DNA of 64,000 bases from Isochrysis galbana (lineage: Eukaryota; Haptophyta; Isochrysidales; Isochrysidaceae), in the NCBI GenBank assembly GCA_018136815.1, contig CM030940.1:3032601-3096600 (forward strand), in the 5' to 3' direction. A model generated the notes under the pieces. The model was not told the DNA's origin, made no database searches, and saw only the letters and a program-made list of their open reading frames with translations. A program made the position numbers and the translations under genes. Positions 10,992-22,500 of the stretch are shown here, one piece after another (the first letter of the stretch is position 1; each line of letters opens with the position of its first letter).

Positions 10992-12245
10992 TCAACCGCC
11001 ATTTTCCTCCGATTGATCTCTGCCTTGCGCTGTCCCGTCAACCTGAGCATTCTCTCTCCGTTTCTCCGCTCTATCGGCAAGCAAGGCACGTGACTCTGCA
11101 GCCCCATCTATTGTTGGAGATGATTGAAGGGAGGGCTCCGAGGCTGCCGACTCAGGACTTGGGAAGCTAGCACTGGCGCTCACCCTGAGATAACCTTCTA
11201 TGAGTGCTTGCTGCACTGGCGGCAACGGAGCCATACGGTCGCGAGCGATTGATATGAGGACAGTAGTCCGAATGTCACGCACTTGCTCAGAAACGTTCGC
11301 AAGCTCTAAACCAGAGATGCCCCCGAACATCACACCTTTCGCCGCTAGGCTTGCGTGATGATTGAGGTAGTCGGCCTTGAGCTGGCCAAATAGGTGCCAA
11401 AAATGGTCATTATGAGGCCCGACCTCGTTGTGGACAAGCTCGTGGAGCAATGTGTCGATAAGCGCAGAGTAAGGCTCGAAGCCAGACAAGTCCATTGTCC
11501 TCAGGCGAACGTGAATCGACATCCCGGCATTCGTATTGTAGCCAAGCAAGCGACTGCCGCCACCTTCCATCTTCTCGGCGAGACGATCATCGATTGGATC
11601 CATCTCGGCGAGCGTGCCCACGCGGTACTTACGCTGCGCCATGATGTGAACAACAGCAGGGTCCGTGGCAAGTTTGAGCAAGAGCCGGCGTGCCTCGAAG
11701 GCATGTGGCGTGCGAGATGATGGGCGAGTACCAAAACTCTGCCAAGTACACGGCTCGAAACGGCAAAATTTATACTCCTTGTGCTGTGTTTCGCCCCATA
11801 CTGAGCGCTCGTCGTTCGCAGCGGCTCTCTCAGCCGCCCTCTTCGCTGCCTCAAAGTCCTCAGCAGCAAAGCCTCGAATCGTCGGGTCGCTCCGAGCGAG
11901 CTGGCCGCGCTCAACAGCGGCGACTGAGGAGGCCATCACCATGAGCTTACCACCGTCGGTGATTCCGTGTGCGGCGATCGTTTCCTCGCCGCGCAGCTGC
12001 CGCCCCTTGCAAAGGATCTTGAGCTTCCACTCGGTCGGCGGCAGCGCGAGCGCCTTGTGCGCCGCCTCGAGCAGCGAGTGGGCGGACGCGTTGGGCTCAA
12101 TGTCTACGGCCGTCATCTGGCCCTTATAGTGCAACTGCAACCGCATCGTACCCTGGAGAGATCTACGCGCGCTCAAGGAAGGAGGAGGGAGGGGGGCGGA
12201 GGGAGGGGGGGGAGAGAGAGAGTCGGCACCACCGCTCGGCGCCAC
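10992..12245 (-). CDS. Ubiquitin-like + WLM metalloprotease (Wss1-like)
   Basis: A single frame of 417 residues. Residues 34-105 form a ubiquitin-like domain (MRLQLHYKG, then an LKILCKGRQL turn). Residues about 150-300 are a WLM domain with the zinc motif H268-E-L-V-H272 and a third ligand at H281 (HNDHFWHLF). The C-terminus is variable and Ser-rich. WLM proteases of the Wss1/Spartan group cleave DNA-protein crosslinks and SUMO/ubiquitin-linked targets, and plant and protist members often carry an N-terminal ubiquitin-like domain. ATG 12245 gives a Pro/Ser-rich stretch of 33 residues before the domain. ATG 12146, at the domain start, is the likelier alternative. All catalytic residues are present. 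A GA/CT-rich tract lies upstream. Confidence 0.9.
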   Translation of the reverse strand: MAPSGGADSLSPPPPSAPLPPPSLSARRSLQGTMRLQLHYKGQMTAVDIEPNASAHSLLEAAHKALALPPTEWKLKILCKGRQLRGEETIAAHGITDGGKLMVMASSVAAVERGQLARSDPTIRGFAAEDFEAAKRAAERAAANDERSVWGETQHKEYKFCRFEPCTWQSFGTRPSSRTPHAFEARRLLLKLATDPAVVHIMAQRKYRVGTLAEMDPIDDRLAEKMEGGGSRLLGYNTNAGMSIHVRLRTMDLSGFEPYSALIDTLLHELVHNEVGPHNDHFWHLFGQLKADYLNHHASLAAKGVMFGGISGLELANVSEQVRDIRTTVLISIARDRMAPLPPVQQALIEGYLRVSASASFPSPESAASEPSLQSSPTIDGAAESRALLADRAEKRRENAQVDGTAQGRDQSEENGG

Positions 12246-12720
12246 CGAGAGGTCCTCGCGTCTCGGCGTCCTTGTGGTGGGTGTCCCGCACTCTCTCTCT
12301 TCCTCTTCTTCTTCTCTCTCTCTCTTCCTCCTTTCTGTGTACGAGTACTCCTACTCTACTCTATGGGAGTACGTGTGTGTGCTCTCAGCGTCTCTCTGGT
12401 GAAAAGACAAAGTGAACGCCAGAGCGAAGTTTCGGAGTTTGGGGGCGTGTTTCCCCTGCAGGAAGCACCGCATCCTCAAACGCTTGGCGCCTCCCCGCTC
12501 ATAGAAAGCACAAGGCTCTGCAAACCGGATAAAGCCATTGTAAACCGACCGCCATAGTATAAGGCAGCAATGCCATATTGTAGTAAAGTACCCCAGTAGC
12601 TCTTGCTTGCTCGAAACCGGACCTTTCTCCCTCTCTCCCCTACCATATTCTCACTCTCCGCTGGGGTTAGTGTTAGGCGGGGGGCTAGTACGGCGCTAGA
12701 ATTGAGGCTGTGGTTTGTCT

Positions 12721-14362
12721 TCATAGCACAATCCCCTTGCCCTTCAAGAGAGGGGATCCCAAGGACAATGAAGAAATCGGGTGACCTTGCCCTCCACATT
12801 TCGGTGCATGGCGCGAGTATTCCGCAAAAATGAGGTTTGTTGACATCCCCGGTGCCGACAAAAGGCAAAGGAAAGTGGCTTGAACGGCTATCAGTACCGT
12901 TGAGAGGAGGCTGACAACCAGCGCAAGAGCACCACCGTTCAACCCGGCAACCAACTGTTTCCAAATGATTTGTCCGCGCGGTGCGCATGTCGGGGACGCA
13001 TCCGCGGTGATCTCATCATATACAAGCGCCGTCGCCGAGGCCACAGCGACCCATGAGTGGCGTGAGGCAACGTAGTCATGGTACGATCTAGGTCCGTCAC
13101 CCTGGACATGTTCGACCGCTTTAAGGATGCTGGACACGAGCGCCATCTCCTCCGGCTCGGCCAGTTGCAACACGTGTGGAGGAAATATCTCCGCGACTCC
13201 ACCGACGCGTGTTGAGATGCCGAGAAGTCCGCAGGAAACAGCTTCTAGCACGGCTATGCAATACGCCTCTGTCAAGGATGTGCTTAAGAAAATTTGACCG
13301 CGAGTCAGCATTGCAGGAACTTCGGAAGGCGGCACCGATCCTAGAAGTTCTACCCGGGAATGTAATTCATGGCAATTGATCATGGCTTCGAGTTCACGCC
13401 GTTTAGGCCCATCACCACCGATAATGAAGTATACGTCCGGGCGAAGTTTGCACACTGTTGGAATGATCGAAGCTAGCAACGAGATCCCCTTGCGTCTAAA
13501 AAAAATTTAAGACGGCAGGCGCATTGGTTAGTCATGGTGGCATGCGGCGCTTCGCGCGCAGATGGACTGGTTCGATCAAGCTCGCGCAATAGCGACAACA
13601 GATTCTTTCTTACCTGACGAGGCGCGCAAGGAAGACGATATTGATGCAACGTGTTCCATCGGGTAGTCGTTTGGGCCAAATATTTTGTGGAGCTGGCACG
13701 AAGGAAGACACGTCCACGGCGTTGGGAATGACCCGAATGGATGTGATGGCGATACCAGACCGCGCACACAAGTTGTCACGAGCTGCACGGGAGACGGCGA
13801 TGAGACCGTGGACGTGCGCAAACACACTTCGTTCCATCGCAGCCTGCAACCTCGCCAAGACGCCTGAGACCTCGAAATTCGAGTGCTGAGTGTGAACAAC
13901 GTGGCAGCCGAGAAGCGACGCAAGCGAAGTGGACTCCATGGCCATTGTGCACAATGCATGCGTGTGTACGACTGTGACGTGCTCGCGACGCACGACCTCT
14001 CGTAGGAAAGGGAGAAGGAACAAGCCACCAGTTGGCATCACGCATCCCAGAATAGTCGTCGATAGCGGTGCATAGTACACCTTGAGCCCCCCTGGCACCA
14101 CCCGGACACCCTGCCACTCGCCATACTGGTGTGTGAGCACCACCACTCGGTGTCCAAGTCTGAGGAGAGCGAGCGAGAGCGCGTGAACGTGCTGTTCCAC
14201 CCCGCCGATCGATGGGTGGAAGAAGTCGCACACCATGCACACGACATGGCTGCGTCCATCACAGCGAGCTGGCTCGCCACGTGCCCTCCGCCGTGGCCTG
14301 GACGGCGGATCTTCATGCGGCACAGCCTCCAGACGCCTTGTGGTGCCCGTCCCCTCGCACAT
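12721..14362 (-). CDS. PIGA: PIG-A, GPI-GlcNAc transferase catalytic subunit (2 exons)
   Basis: Exon 1 is 14362-13614, exon 2 is 13495-12721, and the 118 bp intron has a GTAAGA donor and a TTTTTAG acceptor. The splice restores LVRRKGISLLASIIP, a family signature. The product starts GPI-anchor synthesis by adding GlcNAc to phosphatidylinositol on the cytosolic ER face. The N-terminal GT-B half has VCDFFHPSIGGVEQHV. The C-terminal half has the GT4 E-x7-E motif in SLTEAYCIAVLEA. A hydrophobic segment near the C-terminus (about 12880-12960) fits the single membrane anchor of PIG-A. The intervals total about 507 codons, close to the usual length. The ATG at 14362 leaves a 44-residue basic leader, so the true start may lie further in. 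Confidence 0.93.
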
Positions 14363-14626
14363 GGCGGAGGGAGGAGGATATGGAGGAGGAAGGGCAGAGA
14401 ACGGCCGCTGGTCCAGCGAGTTGGAGCTCGCGCCGACTCTCTCGCCTCTCTTCTCTCCTCTTCCTCTTTTTTCTCTCCTCCCTCCGAGTCTCTCCCTCTC
14501 TCACCTTTTCACTATTTCACGATTTAATTATTCTTTCCCAAACAACCCTGTCTCGTTTCTCTTATTTTTGGGTAAACCCCCCCGCTCCCTGCCCCCGCCC
14601 CACCCTTCCCGCTCGGGCCGTCGGCG
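14363..14626. promoter_or_regulatory. Shared upstream region of PIG-A and the Mpv17-like gene
   Basis: The two genes diverge from this 264 bp interval. It holds a CT-rich tract (14440-14515) and an AT-rich stretch (14516-14575). A bidirectional promoter is inferred from the layout only. Confidence 0.5.
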
Positions 14627-15337
14627 ATGGCGCGTCCAGCTCCCCTGCTGCTGCTGCTCTCGGTGCTCGCGCCTCAGGCTGGGGCGTTGGTCGCGTCGCT
14701 CGGGCACGCGCCACTCAAGCTTACACATCGTCCCGCCGAGCGTGCTCTCGCACTCCGTGGCGGTGGCGCCCACCTCAGCTTGGGTGCAGCAGGCGGAGCG
14801 TACGCGGCTGCTCTCGCAGCGAGGCCCATACTGACCAAATCTGTGACGTCGGGCATCATCTTTGCGCTCTCCGACACGGTCGGCCAGAGTATCGCCCTGT
14901 CAGCCCAAGGTTACGACCTCCGACGCAGCCTCACCAGCCTCGTCGTCGGGCTGTGCTACTTTGGGCCCGCACTCCACTACTGGCTCGGTTTGATCACGAA
15001 GCTCATCCCCGGTGACGGTGTGGTGCAGACGATGCTCAAGACTCTAATGGGACAGTCGATCTTTGGTCCGACGATCACCGGCGTTTTCTTCGCCGCCGCA
15101 CTGATCTCGAGCAATGGTCTGATCGCAGGGCTCAGGCAGCTGCCAGCCAAAGTGCGGCAGGATCTCCTCAAGACGTGGGCAGCTGGACTTGGCTTCTGGC
15201 CCTTTGTTGATCTTGCCTGCTATGGTCTTGTGCAGCCATACTTTGGCACCAAGTGGATCCCACTCACCTACAACATTGCAAGCTTCTTCTGGACGATATT
15301 TCTTTCTTTGCAAGCCGCGAGACGAGTCGGCGCGTAG
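14627..15337 (+). CDS. Mpv17/PMP22-family membrane protein
   Basis: 236 residues without introns. The first 20 residues (MARPAPLLLLLSVLAPQAGA) look like a signal peptide. They are followed by a basic/Ser stretch and LRGGG, a pattern seen in bipartite plastid leaders of algae with secondary plastids. Residues about 60-236 fit Mpv17/PMP22: TSGIIFALSDTVGQ, the D-x-x-R-S-L block, GPxxHYWLGLI, and the C-terminal WPFVDLACYG and NIASFFWTIFLS segments, with about four membrane helices. Family members sit in peroxisomal, mitochondrial or plastid membranes and may act as channels. Organelle targeting here is inference. Confidence 0.88.
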   Translation: MARPAPLLLLLSVLAPQAGALVASLGHAPLKLTHRPAERALALRGGGAHLSLGAAGGAYAAALAARPILTKSVTSGIIFALSDTVGQSIALSAQGYDLRRSLTSLVVGLCYFGPALHYWLGLITKLIPGDGVVQTMLKTLMGQSIFGPTITGVFFAAALISSNGLIAGLRQLPAKVRQDLLKTWAAGLGFWPFVDLACYGLVQPYFGTKWIPLTYNIASFFWTIFLSLQAARRVGA

Positions 15338-15865
15338 TTGTGCTTGCGGCAAAGGCTCGGTTGAAGCGAACGAGTCAGCAAGCTCCAGATGTGTATGGAT
15401 GGTGGACAGTAACAGCCTTGCCTGTGGGTTAGCGACTGAGGGTCGCTCATAAAGAAGGGGCTGGATATATGGTTGATGCAGTCCAGCTTCTTTCTACTCA
15501 GTAGAAACGCGACTGGAACTGACGTACAAATACCTTAATGCCAAAGCAAATCCGAAAAAAGCGATGAGTGAGTCATTCTCACCAGACCACGTGCTAATAG
15601 TTCAAGAGAACAGACGTGCTGCTGCGATGCTGTGAGTATATTGTGGTTAAGTTCGATATGTGCTCTTCCCTTGCCTTCTCAACTCCCCGAAAGACACATA
15701 TCTCAAGACGGAGAGTACTTCGCCAAACACCGGAGCGAATGGCGAATGGGTGCGAGGCGAAGATCTCGTATCTGGGCACGCCAATGCTAGGAGAAAAGGT
15801 AAACAGTGCCCTAGGAAGTAGGGTTCCTAGACCCCAGCCCGCCGGCGAAATGGGGAGAGGAATTC
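15338..15865. other. Intergenic DNA after the Mpv17-like gene
   Basis: No gene, RNA or repeat could be recognised. Confidence 0.4.
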
Positions 15866-16130
15866 AGATCACAAAAAACTCCTTAATAATCTCGCCGCGC
15901 GCGCGAGCCCCTGCACAGCATCACAGCATCTATCTATGCAGCCACGCCCGCTTCCCTTTCCCCTCCCTCCACCTGCCTTGCGGCTCGTCCCCTCGTGCTC
16001 TACCTAGGGGCTGGGTGCAGTGGGTTTTCAGTGGCAGACGGTGTGTGCCGATTCTCGATGGCCTGTTTTACTCCTTCCTCCTGCACCATCGGGCTACCAG
16101 CTATTAATTACTTGTTTGTTCTTCTTCGTG
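15866..16130 (-). mobile_element. LINE 3' UTR fragment
   Basis: Matches the LINE 3' UTRs at 35640-35798 (+) and 39945-40200 (-): the GCCTTGCGG...CCCTCGTGCTCTAC...TAGGGGCT block, the CACGCCC block and the AATAT-rich end. The T-run is short and degraded. No coding part of the element is present. Confidence 0.65.
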
Positions 16131-16170
16131 TTAGGGGTTAGGGGTCCGGCCGCTGCGGTTCAGTGTGTCA

Positions 16171-16310
16171 GGCGAGAAGCGCTCAATAGCCATCACCCAC
16201 AGCATGAAAAAACGTTCAATCACCATCAGCCTACACGTGGAAACGCGTTCAATCGTCATCACCCCCACGTATGGAAAAGCGTTCAATCGCCATCACCTCA
16301 CTCACCTTTC
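16171..16310 (+). repeat. Minisatellite, GCGTTCAAT unit
   Basis: Four units of about 30-33 bp, each with G(C/T)GTTCAATC followed by a CATCA block. A homologous array lies at 22349-22500, and single units lie near 49470-49500 in reverse. The arrays stay partly open in more than one frame. Confidence 0.85.
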
Positions 16311-16369
16311 ACTTTCACCTTTCCCCGCAAGAGCCTATGACGTGTCATCCCCCATTTGACACTGTGTGT

Positions 16370-16500
16370 GTGAGAGAGAGAGAGTCCAAATATGTCGGAG
16401 ATACGCCCCCCCCCCCCCCCCCCCAAATATGTAGACTCGCCCAGGGAGGGCCCAAATACGTAGTTACGATATGACGATATGTACATATTTGCTTACCTAC
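16370..16500. other. ATATGT-rich stretch with long C-run
   Basis: Holds CCAAATATGTNG motifs around a C-run of about 18 (16406-16423). The same motif class occurs at 23720-23820 and, as CATATTT, at 41860-41940. Such clustered motifs resemble subterminal repeats of DNA transposons. No ends could be defined. Confidence 0.35.
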
Positions 16501-16519
16501 CCCTATCTATCCCCTAGGA

Positions 16520-17900
16520 CCTAGGACTCGATAGGCCCGCGGGCATCTCGAGAGCATGAGAGCATCAACAAAGCGCCGCAGGCCCGCAGGTCCTCGAAAC
16601 ACATCGCGCACCACCACCTTCCTGCCCCCGCCAGCCCTCGCCGCCTCGAGCTCCAGACGCGCGATGGACATGCGCTCTGGGCCAATGGGCCAAAGCGCGA
16701 GCGCGTGGTCCGCATCAGCGGCTCAGCCGCAACAGCCCGCATCCAGCATTAGGACTTCCCAGAACTCATCCCCTAGCGGACTCAGGCCTAATCGCGCCCT
16801 CTTCCGCGCCCGATCGTCGGCCTCGTCCATCGCCAGCAACATCGCCAGCTTCGACCTGCTCAAATCCCGGGCGGTGTATGGTGTATGGCCTGGTGGGCAT
16901 GGGCATGGCCGCCGCGCTCTGCCGGGCCGCCTGGAGCACACTGCGTGTTGGTGACGGATCCGAGGTTACCACTGCCTCGGATGGGAACGGAGGGAACGGA
17001 AGGGAAGCGGCGAGAGGCGCGGCGGAAGTTGGGCAGTGGCCAATGACGGGCTGGACCACCTCCTCAGCAGAGAAAGGCGGGAGGACGGGCTTGGGCGAGG
17101 GCGAGCGCGACGACGGAGCGGACATGGCTGGGCGGATCGGGATGGATAGGCTGGGGCTGAGGGATTGGAGAGGTTTGGTATTGAGGTAGTGTTGAGAACG
17201 AGGGACGAGAACGGGAACGAGAACGAGGACGAGAGCGACGAACGAAGAACGACAGACGACAGGCGGCTAGGGGCCGATGGACCGACGAGATGACACTACA
17301 CTCACATCAACACCCTCCACACTAACGTATCCCTATCACGGAACGCACAGGAACCCGCTGGCAGATCGAACAAGGAAGAGAATGCCGACAAGAGAGCGAC
17401 GGGGCGACGGACGATCCGACGGGGCGACAGTTACGCACAGGAATAAGGAGGGAATCTTTCGAAAACCCTTAAGTGATTTGATGAAGACCGAAGTAAAATA
17501 GCGCCACGATATAATCCAACGGCCAACACCTGAGGGGGAATCAGGGTCACACATGGGGGCGGTTCCTTGCACCGGCGATACCTGATCGCGCGACTTAGCC
17601 TAAAACGCGAGGAGCACGCAAGGAGGTAAGCCAGGTGAGGGGCAAGCAGGCGACAAAGGAGGCGATAAAGGAGGCGAGGGCAACAAGGGCGAATGGACGA
17701 ATGTAGGACACTACGACGGTGACTCGTGGCTAGCCTGCAAGGAGGGAACATAGAAACGCAAACAACTTCTAAAACAAAAAGGTCGATCGCGGATGCGACA
17801 GTTGGGCACGTCGGACCCCCCGCGAGCGAACTCGGCCTTTTGTGAAAGGGACTCGACAGTCACTCAACAGTGAAGAAAATCCTGATGAGTCCCCCCCCGT
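16520..17900 (-). mobile_element. Ty3/gypsy-related leader and gag-start remnant
   Basis: On the minus strand a Ser/Pro-rich gag-like start at 17125 (SRSPSPKPVLPPFSAEE) resembles the one at 4264 (SSPSLKPACPPSSAD). Upstream of it, at about 17180-17250, lies a CGTTCTCGTTC-rich tract like the LTR array of the first element. It is a different, older family member and is broken. No pol is present. Confidence 0.55.
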
Positions 17901-18303
17901 TGAGGCCCTGTTGGCACCTTCGAAATCCCTCTATTATTGGGCCATTGCAAAAACCAAAAACCCTCGAACAGAAATGGGGCCGTTCTAAGAAGCGCATGCC
18001 TCTACCTCTTAGTAGTTAGTAACACTACATAGTATCGGTATAGTACGTCTGGGGCTGATGTGGCCTTTCTGCTGCCCCCGCCCCCCCCCACTTCTCCCCC
18101 GCTCTCCCCGTCAGCCCACTGCCCCCTCCCGGCTCATGCCGAGTCTCTTCTCTCTCCACGGGGTCCTTCTTCCCTCTCTCGCAGGTGCTCCCGGCCGCTG
18201 TGGACCAGCGCTTCTGGACCCATCGGCGCAGGGCGCGGCCCCCTCTTTGCCTCCCGCTTTCCTCCCCCACTCCCGCTTTCACCCACCCTCGTGGCTCTGT
18301 GCG

Positions 18304-20613
18304 ATGGCGGATGCGGAGAAGGCGCTGGGCAACGAGAAGTTTAAGGTGGCGGACTACAATGGCGCGATCACTCACTTCACCAACGCGATCAACATCGAGC
18401 CCTCCCATGTGCTCTACTCAAACCGCTCCGCTTGCTACTGCGCACTGCGCAAGTGCGTGTGATCAGCCTTCCTTGCCTCTCTCCCAGGACATGTGGGCGG
18501 CCACGCGCGAGATCGAGAGCCTCGTCAGGCTGAAATTCGTCGTTGATGCGCTTGGGGGGCACGTTGGAGCGCCGTCCAAGGCCTCCTGCGCACCCTCGCA
18601 CGCGCTTGCGGGATGGCATCCAGGCTGTGCCTGCTCTCTGGCCTTGAGATCCCCCTCTCCGCGAACACGCGCTGCTCATTCCCTCCCACCCGCCTGCTGC
18701 TTGTGTGGCAGATATGACGAGGCTCTGAAGGACGCGGAGTGCTGCATCGGTGCCAAGCCAGATTGGGGCAAGGTGAGCGCTCACATGCCCAGACACCTGC
18801 CTTCTAGATGAGCTGCGGCGTGAACGCAGAGAGCCGGAGCGTCACCATGTGCTGCAGTCGAGGAAGAGGTCGAGGTGAAACGCACTATTCGATCAGGCAT
18901 TGTGAAGCGTGGCTGACGCGCTTCCATTTCAACTTCAATACAGGGCTACGGTCGTAAGGGTGCTGCACTCCACGGCCTTGGTCGGTACAATGATGCCATT
19001 GCTGCATATGAAGCTGGTCTCAAGCACGAGCCGGGCCTTTCGATGCTGACCAACGGCATTGCGGAGGCTAAGAGCGAAATGCAGACACGTCAAGACGGTG
19101 GACTGGGTGGGCTTGGTAACGTATTTGGTCAGCCCGACGTGATGCAGAAGATCGCCGCCAATCCCCAGACGGCCGCCTTCCTCGCCGATCCCACATTTGT
19201 GGCGAAGATCCGGGAGCTGGCCTCTAACCCGAGCGCCATCGCCAACCATCTGCAAGACCAGCGCATCCTTGCGGTGATGGGAATGTTGATGGGTGTCAAT
19301 ATCCAGACAACGGAGCCTCCGCCGGCTTCGGCGCCTAAGGCGAAGGAGCCGGAGCCGGAGCCGGAGCCGCTCACACCTGAGCAGGAGGCGGCGAAGGCCA
19401 AGAAGGAGGAGGCCGATGCACACAAGCTGAAGGGTAATGCCGCCTACAAAGCCAAGCAATTCGACGAGGCAATCAAGCACTACGAGGCTGCTATCGCTGT
19501 TCTTCCCAATGAGGTGCGGACGAGCTAGCAAAAGTGCCGGACCGGCGGCAATCCTGTATTCGCCACGAGAGCGTACGATGCCCGTCTGCAAATTTGAGCT
19601 CTCCCGCGTCGACTGCAGGTGACCTACTACAACAACATCGCAGCAGTGATGATGGAGCAGAAGGACTTTGATGGATGCATCGCCATGTGCAAGAAGGGCA
19701 TCGAAAAGGGCCGGGAGGTGAAGGCAGACTACAAGCTCATCGCGAGATCATTTATGCGTATCGGCAATGCCTATAAAAAGCAAGAGATGCTCGACGACGC
19801 CATTCGTGCCTATGAGGATTCTCTGATGGAGGATCGCTCCGAAGAGGTGGAAAAGCTGCTTAAGCAGACGCGTGCGGCGAAGAAGAAGGTGACGTCAGCC
19901 CGTCCGTCATTTACTCGCACTGCACATCCAGTCACCGCTTCAAAGTGCCACGCGGATGTTGGCGGCCCACTGCCACCCGTACTCGACCTCACCTTGAGTG
20001 CGTGTGTTCCTATTAGGCTGAGGAGGAGGCGTATCATTCTCCCGAGAAAGCGGAGGAGGCACGCCAACAGGGCAACGAGCTCTTCAAGGCTGGCAACTAC
20101 CCGGCTGCGATTGAAATGTACTCAGAGGCCATGAGGCGCAACCCCAAGGATCACGTGCCTTACTCTAACCGAGCGGCATGCTACCAAAAGCTGATGGAGT
20201 GGCAGCTGGCCCTAAAAGATGCAGATCGATGCGTAGAGATGGACCCGACCTTCGTGAAGGGCTGGTCGCGTAAGGGTGGGATCCACTTCTTTCTTAAAGA
20301 GTATCATAGGGCGCTCGAAGCTTACGATCGCATCTTGAAACTGGACCCGCACAACGAGGAGGCAAAGAACATGTCGGAGCAAGTGATTGCCGCCATCAAT
20401 ATGGCCAACCAATCGGGTGAGGTGGATCAGGAGCGGCAGGCGCGCGCGATGGCGGACCCGGAGATTCAGGCCATCCTTGGAGATCCGCAGATGCGCTCGA
20501 TCCTCGGGGAGATGCAGTCCGATCCCAAGAAGGCACAAGCGGCCATGAATGATCCGGTCATTCAGTCCAAGTTGCAAAAGCTTATCGCCGCTGGCGTACT
20601 ACAAGTCCGGTAG
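18304..20613 (+). CDS. STI1: STI1/HOP Hsp70-Hsp90 organising co-chaperone (5 exons)
   Basis: Exons 18304-18452, 18712-18772, 18944-19513, 19619-19888 and 20017-20613 all have GT-AG borders and give 548 residues, close to the usual 540-590. The protein passes clients from Hsp70 to Hsp90. The domain order matches STI1: TPR1 (KALGNEKFKVADYNGAI onward), DP1 (DVMQKIAANPQTAAFLADP), an acidic Pro/Glu linker, TPR2A (KLKGNAAYKAKQFDEAI), TPR2B (EARQQGNELFKAGNYPAAI) and DP2 (DPEIQAILGDPQMRSIL). TPR carboxylate-clamp residues such as GNxxFK and NRAA are present. The start is the first ATG after a CT-rich leader, and it begins directly at TPR1. Confidence 0.95.
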
Positions 20614-21133
20614 GATTTTTTTCGAATGCTGATGCCATGCCCGCGCCTATACGAGCAAGCAGCCATGACATAGACACCGCGGGCGGCATCCAACCCGTAG
20701 GAAATGACCATCCGTGTGGGGGGTTGGCACAACGAAGCCCGATCCCACCGCCCTCTACGTTATGCAGTTGTGCTCCTTAATTCTCACGTGCGTGGGCTGT
20801 GAACTCTCTTGTGGCTCGTATGAATGGATTGCAGTCGTGCCCAGCACTCCAACCGAATGCGAGCCAACTGCTCACACGCTCACTTTTTCCGCATCGTCTT
20901 CTAGATTAGGGCTGCATACACGTGCTGAGTGAGCCTATCGCGCGTGGGCACAACGTGCTTGTGGTTCATCACTACGTGTGGGTTCGGATGTGGATGCGCT
21001 CGCACGCCGCAATAGTTGAGTCATCCGGCAGGGCATGCGCATGGCGGGGAGGATGTTGTATTTGGATGCGAACTTTATGCGTGATCATTCCGCTTCATAT
21101 CTCGTCACCCCGTTTGTATCACCCACACTACAC
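20614..21133. other. Intergenic DNA between STI1 and a LINE
   Basis: No gene or repeat recognised. The right edge is set by the 5' terminus of the LINE at 21134. Confidence 0.4.
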
Positions 21134-22143
21134 AACTAACTTTATAGTCATTTGCCATGAAGCGCGCCGCCGCTCCCCGCTCCCCTCCTCTCCTTCGGGT
21201 CCCCCGCCGAGGGCGGCCCCCCCAGCCCCCATGGAGCAGTCGCTGTCGAAGCGGCCGCGCCCGCCATCAGAGGCCGAGCAGGTGCGTGCGACCCCCGTCG
21301 CGCCACACGGCCCGTGGCTCCGGCCACACCATGCACCATGCACAGCAGCCATGGGCTGGCTCCCCCCATGGGGAGCAGCTGTCTGCAGACCCAGCAAAAC
21401 ATGAACAGGCCCACAGGGCCACTCCTCCAATGGGCATGCCTTATGGCAGTATGGCAGAGGCCCCTCCCGCCCTGGCGACCGGCAGCGCGGCCCGAGACCA
21501 GGCGGCCCTTATCCTTATGGGCACAAACACTTCCGACAAAACACCTCAAAGACACGCACATCACACAACTCTGGAACACCAAGGCAGATCAGACATCATC
21601 CGCACTCACCATCCCACCCCACAGCCCCTCACTCCACGTACTTCAGCTGCCTCCCTTCACGCCACAACTGACCCTCGTCTTACTCACCCTCGACATACAG
21701 GATCCAGACCAAGAAGAGGATGACCAAATGGCGGACTCTGACGCCATCTACGACCTCTCATTCCATCAGAGCGGGGACCTCGTACTCAACGACACGACGG
21801 TCTATGCCGCCATCGTTGAGCTATTCCTGGAACTCGAGGGCGTGGACCCCGAGCCACACTTCTGGGCCCGCTCAAACAGGGGCCCATGGCACATCGCACA
21901 TCGCACATCGCAATCATCGAAGACTGTGCGCAACAATTCCAGACGAAATACGGAGAGCAAACTAACATTCGCATCCAAGGCACAGGCATAGCCGTACGCA
22001 CCAAGGTAGAGTCGATCGAAGACAAGATCAATAAAAAAGGCACACCTCGACTCGCAAGGCGAAGGAAGGAAAGGGGCGTGGCTACGAAAGTATGACCCAG
22101 TGCCACGTGCGAGGCGGGAAGGCGGGAATATTAAAAGGTTTTT
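21134..22143 (+). mobile_element. Internally deleted LINE, both ends present
   Basis: It begins with the shared 5' terminus AACTAACTTTATAGT just before the ORF1 ATG at 21157 (basic, AKRPRP-like start, as at 33373 and 44962). An ORF1 middle module follows (LELEGVDPEPHFW, GPW, then EDCAQQF and VRTKVESIEDKINKKG at 21880-22050). The sequence then jumps straight into the 3' UTR (GCGTGGCTACGAAA) and ends AATATTAAAAGGTTTTT. ORF2 (endonuclease and reverse transcriptase) is missing. No clear target-site duplication was found. The frame is interrupted between the start and the middle module. Confidence 0.8.
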
Positions 22144-22145
22144 CT

Positions 22146-22330
22146 TCAACGGGAACTTTCCACGCAAGCTGTTGCTCTCGATCGACGGCAAAACGGTCCC
22201 CATCAACTACGCCATTCGGGCGTGTAAACCCCTGCAAATGCCCCCCGCCCTGCATTCGCAATATAAGCTCATGGTGCACGGCTCAATCAAAGGCTGCGAA
22301 GGGTTGGCGCCCCGAGATGGCTCGCGGCCT
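22146..22330 (+). mobile_element. LINE ORF1 fragment
   Basis: NGNFPRKLLLSIDGKTVP then NYAIRAC and HGSIKGCEG is homologous to FPRTFHVTLDDGENF, DYAVRSS and HGAPGGCKG in ORF1 at 47160-47300. It abuts the T-run of the preceding copy, so it is a second LINE fragment. Confidence 0.7.
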
Positions 22331-22348
22331 CACGCCGATGTAAGGCGA

Positions 22349-22500
22349 GAAGCGCTCAATCACCCTCACCCACAGCATAGAAAAGCGTTCAATCACCATC
22401 AGCCTACACGTGGGAACGCGTTCAATCGCCATCACCCCCACCGCATGGAAAAGCCTTCAATCACCAGCCTACACGTGGAAAAGCGTTCAATCGCCATGAC
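22349..22500 (+). repeat. Minisatellite, GCGTTCAAT unit (second array)
   Basis: Five units homologous to 16171-16310, including the same first unit (GGCGAGAAGCGCTCAAT) and the CCTACACGTGG block. Both arrays share their left edge, so they descend from one array that was copied. Confidence 0.85.

Noticed and set aside
14235-15015. Frames of about 200-270 codons overlapping PIG-A and the Mpv17-like gene
   Set aside because: Shadows of the true coding frames with biased composition.
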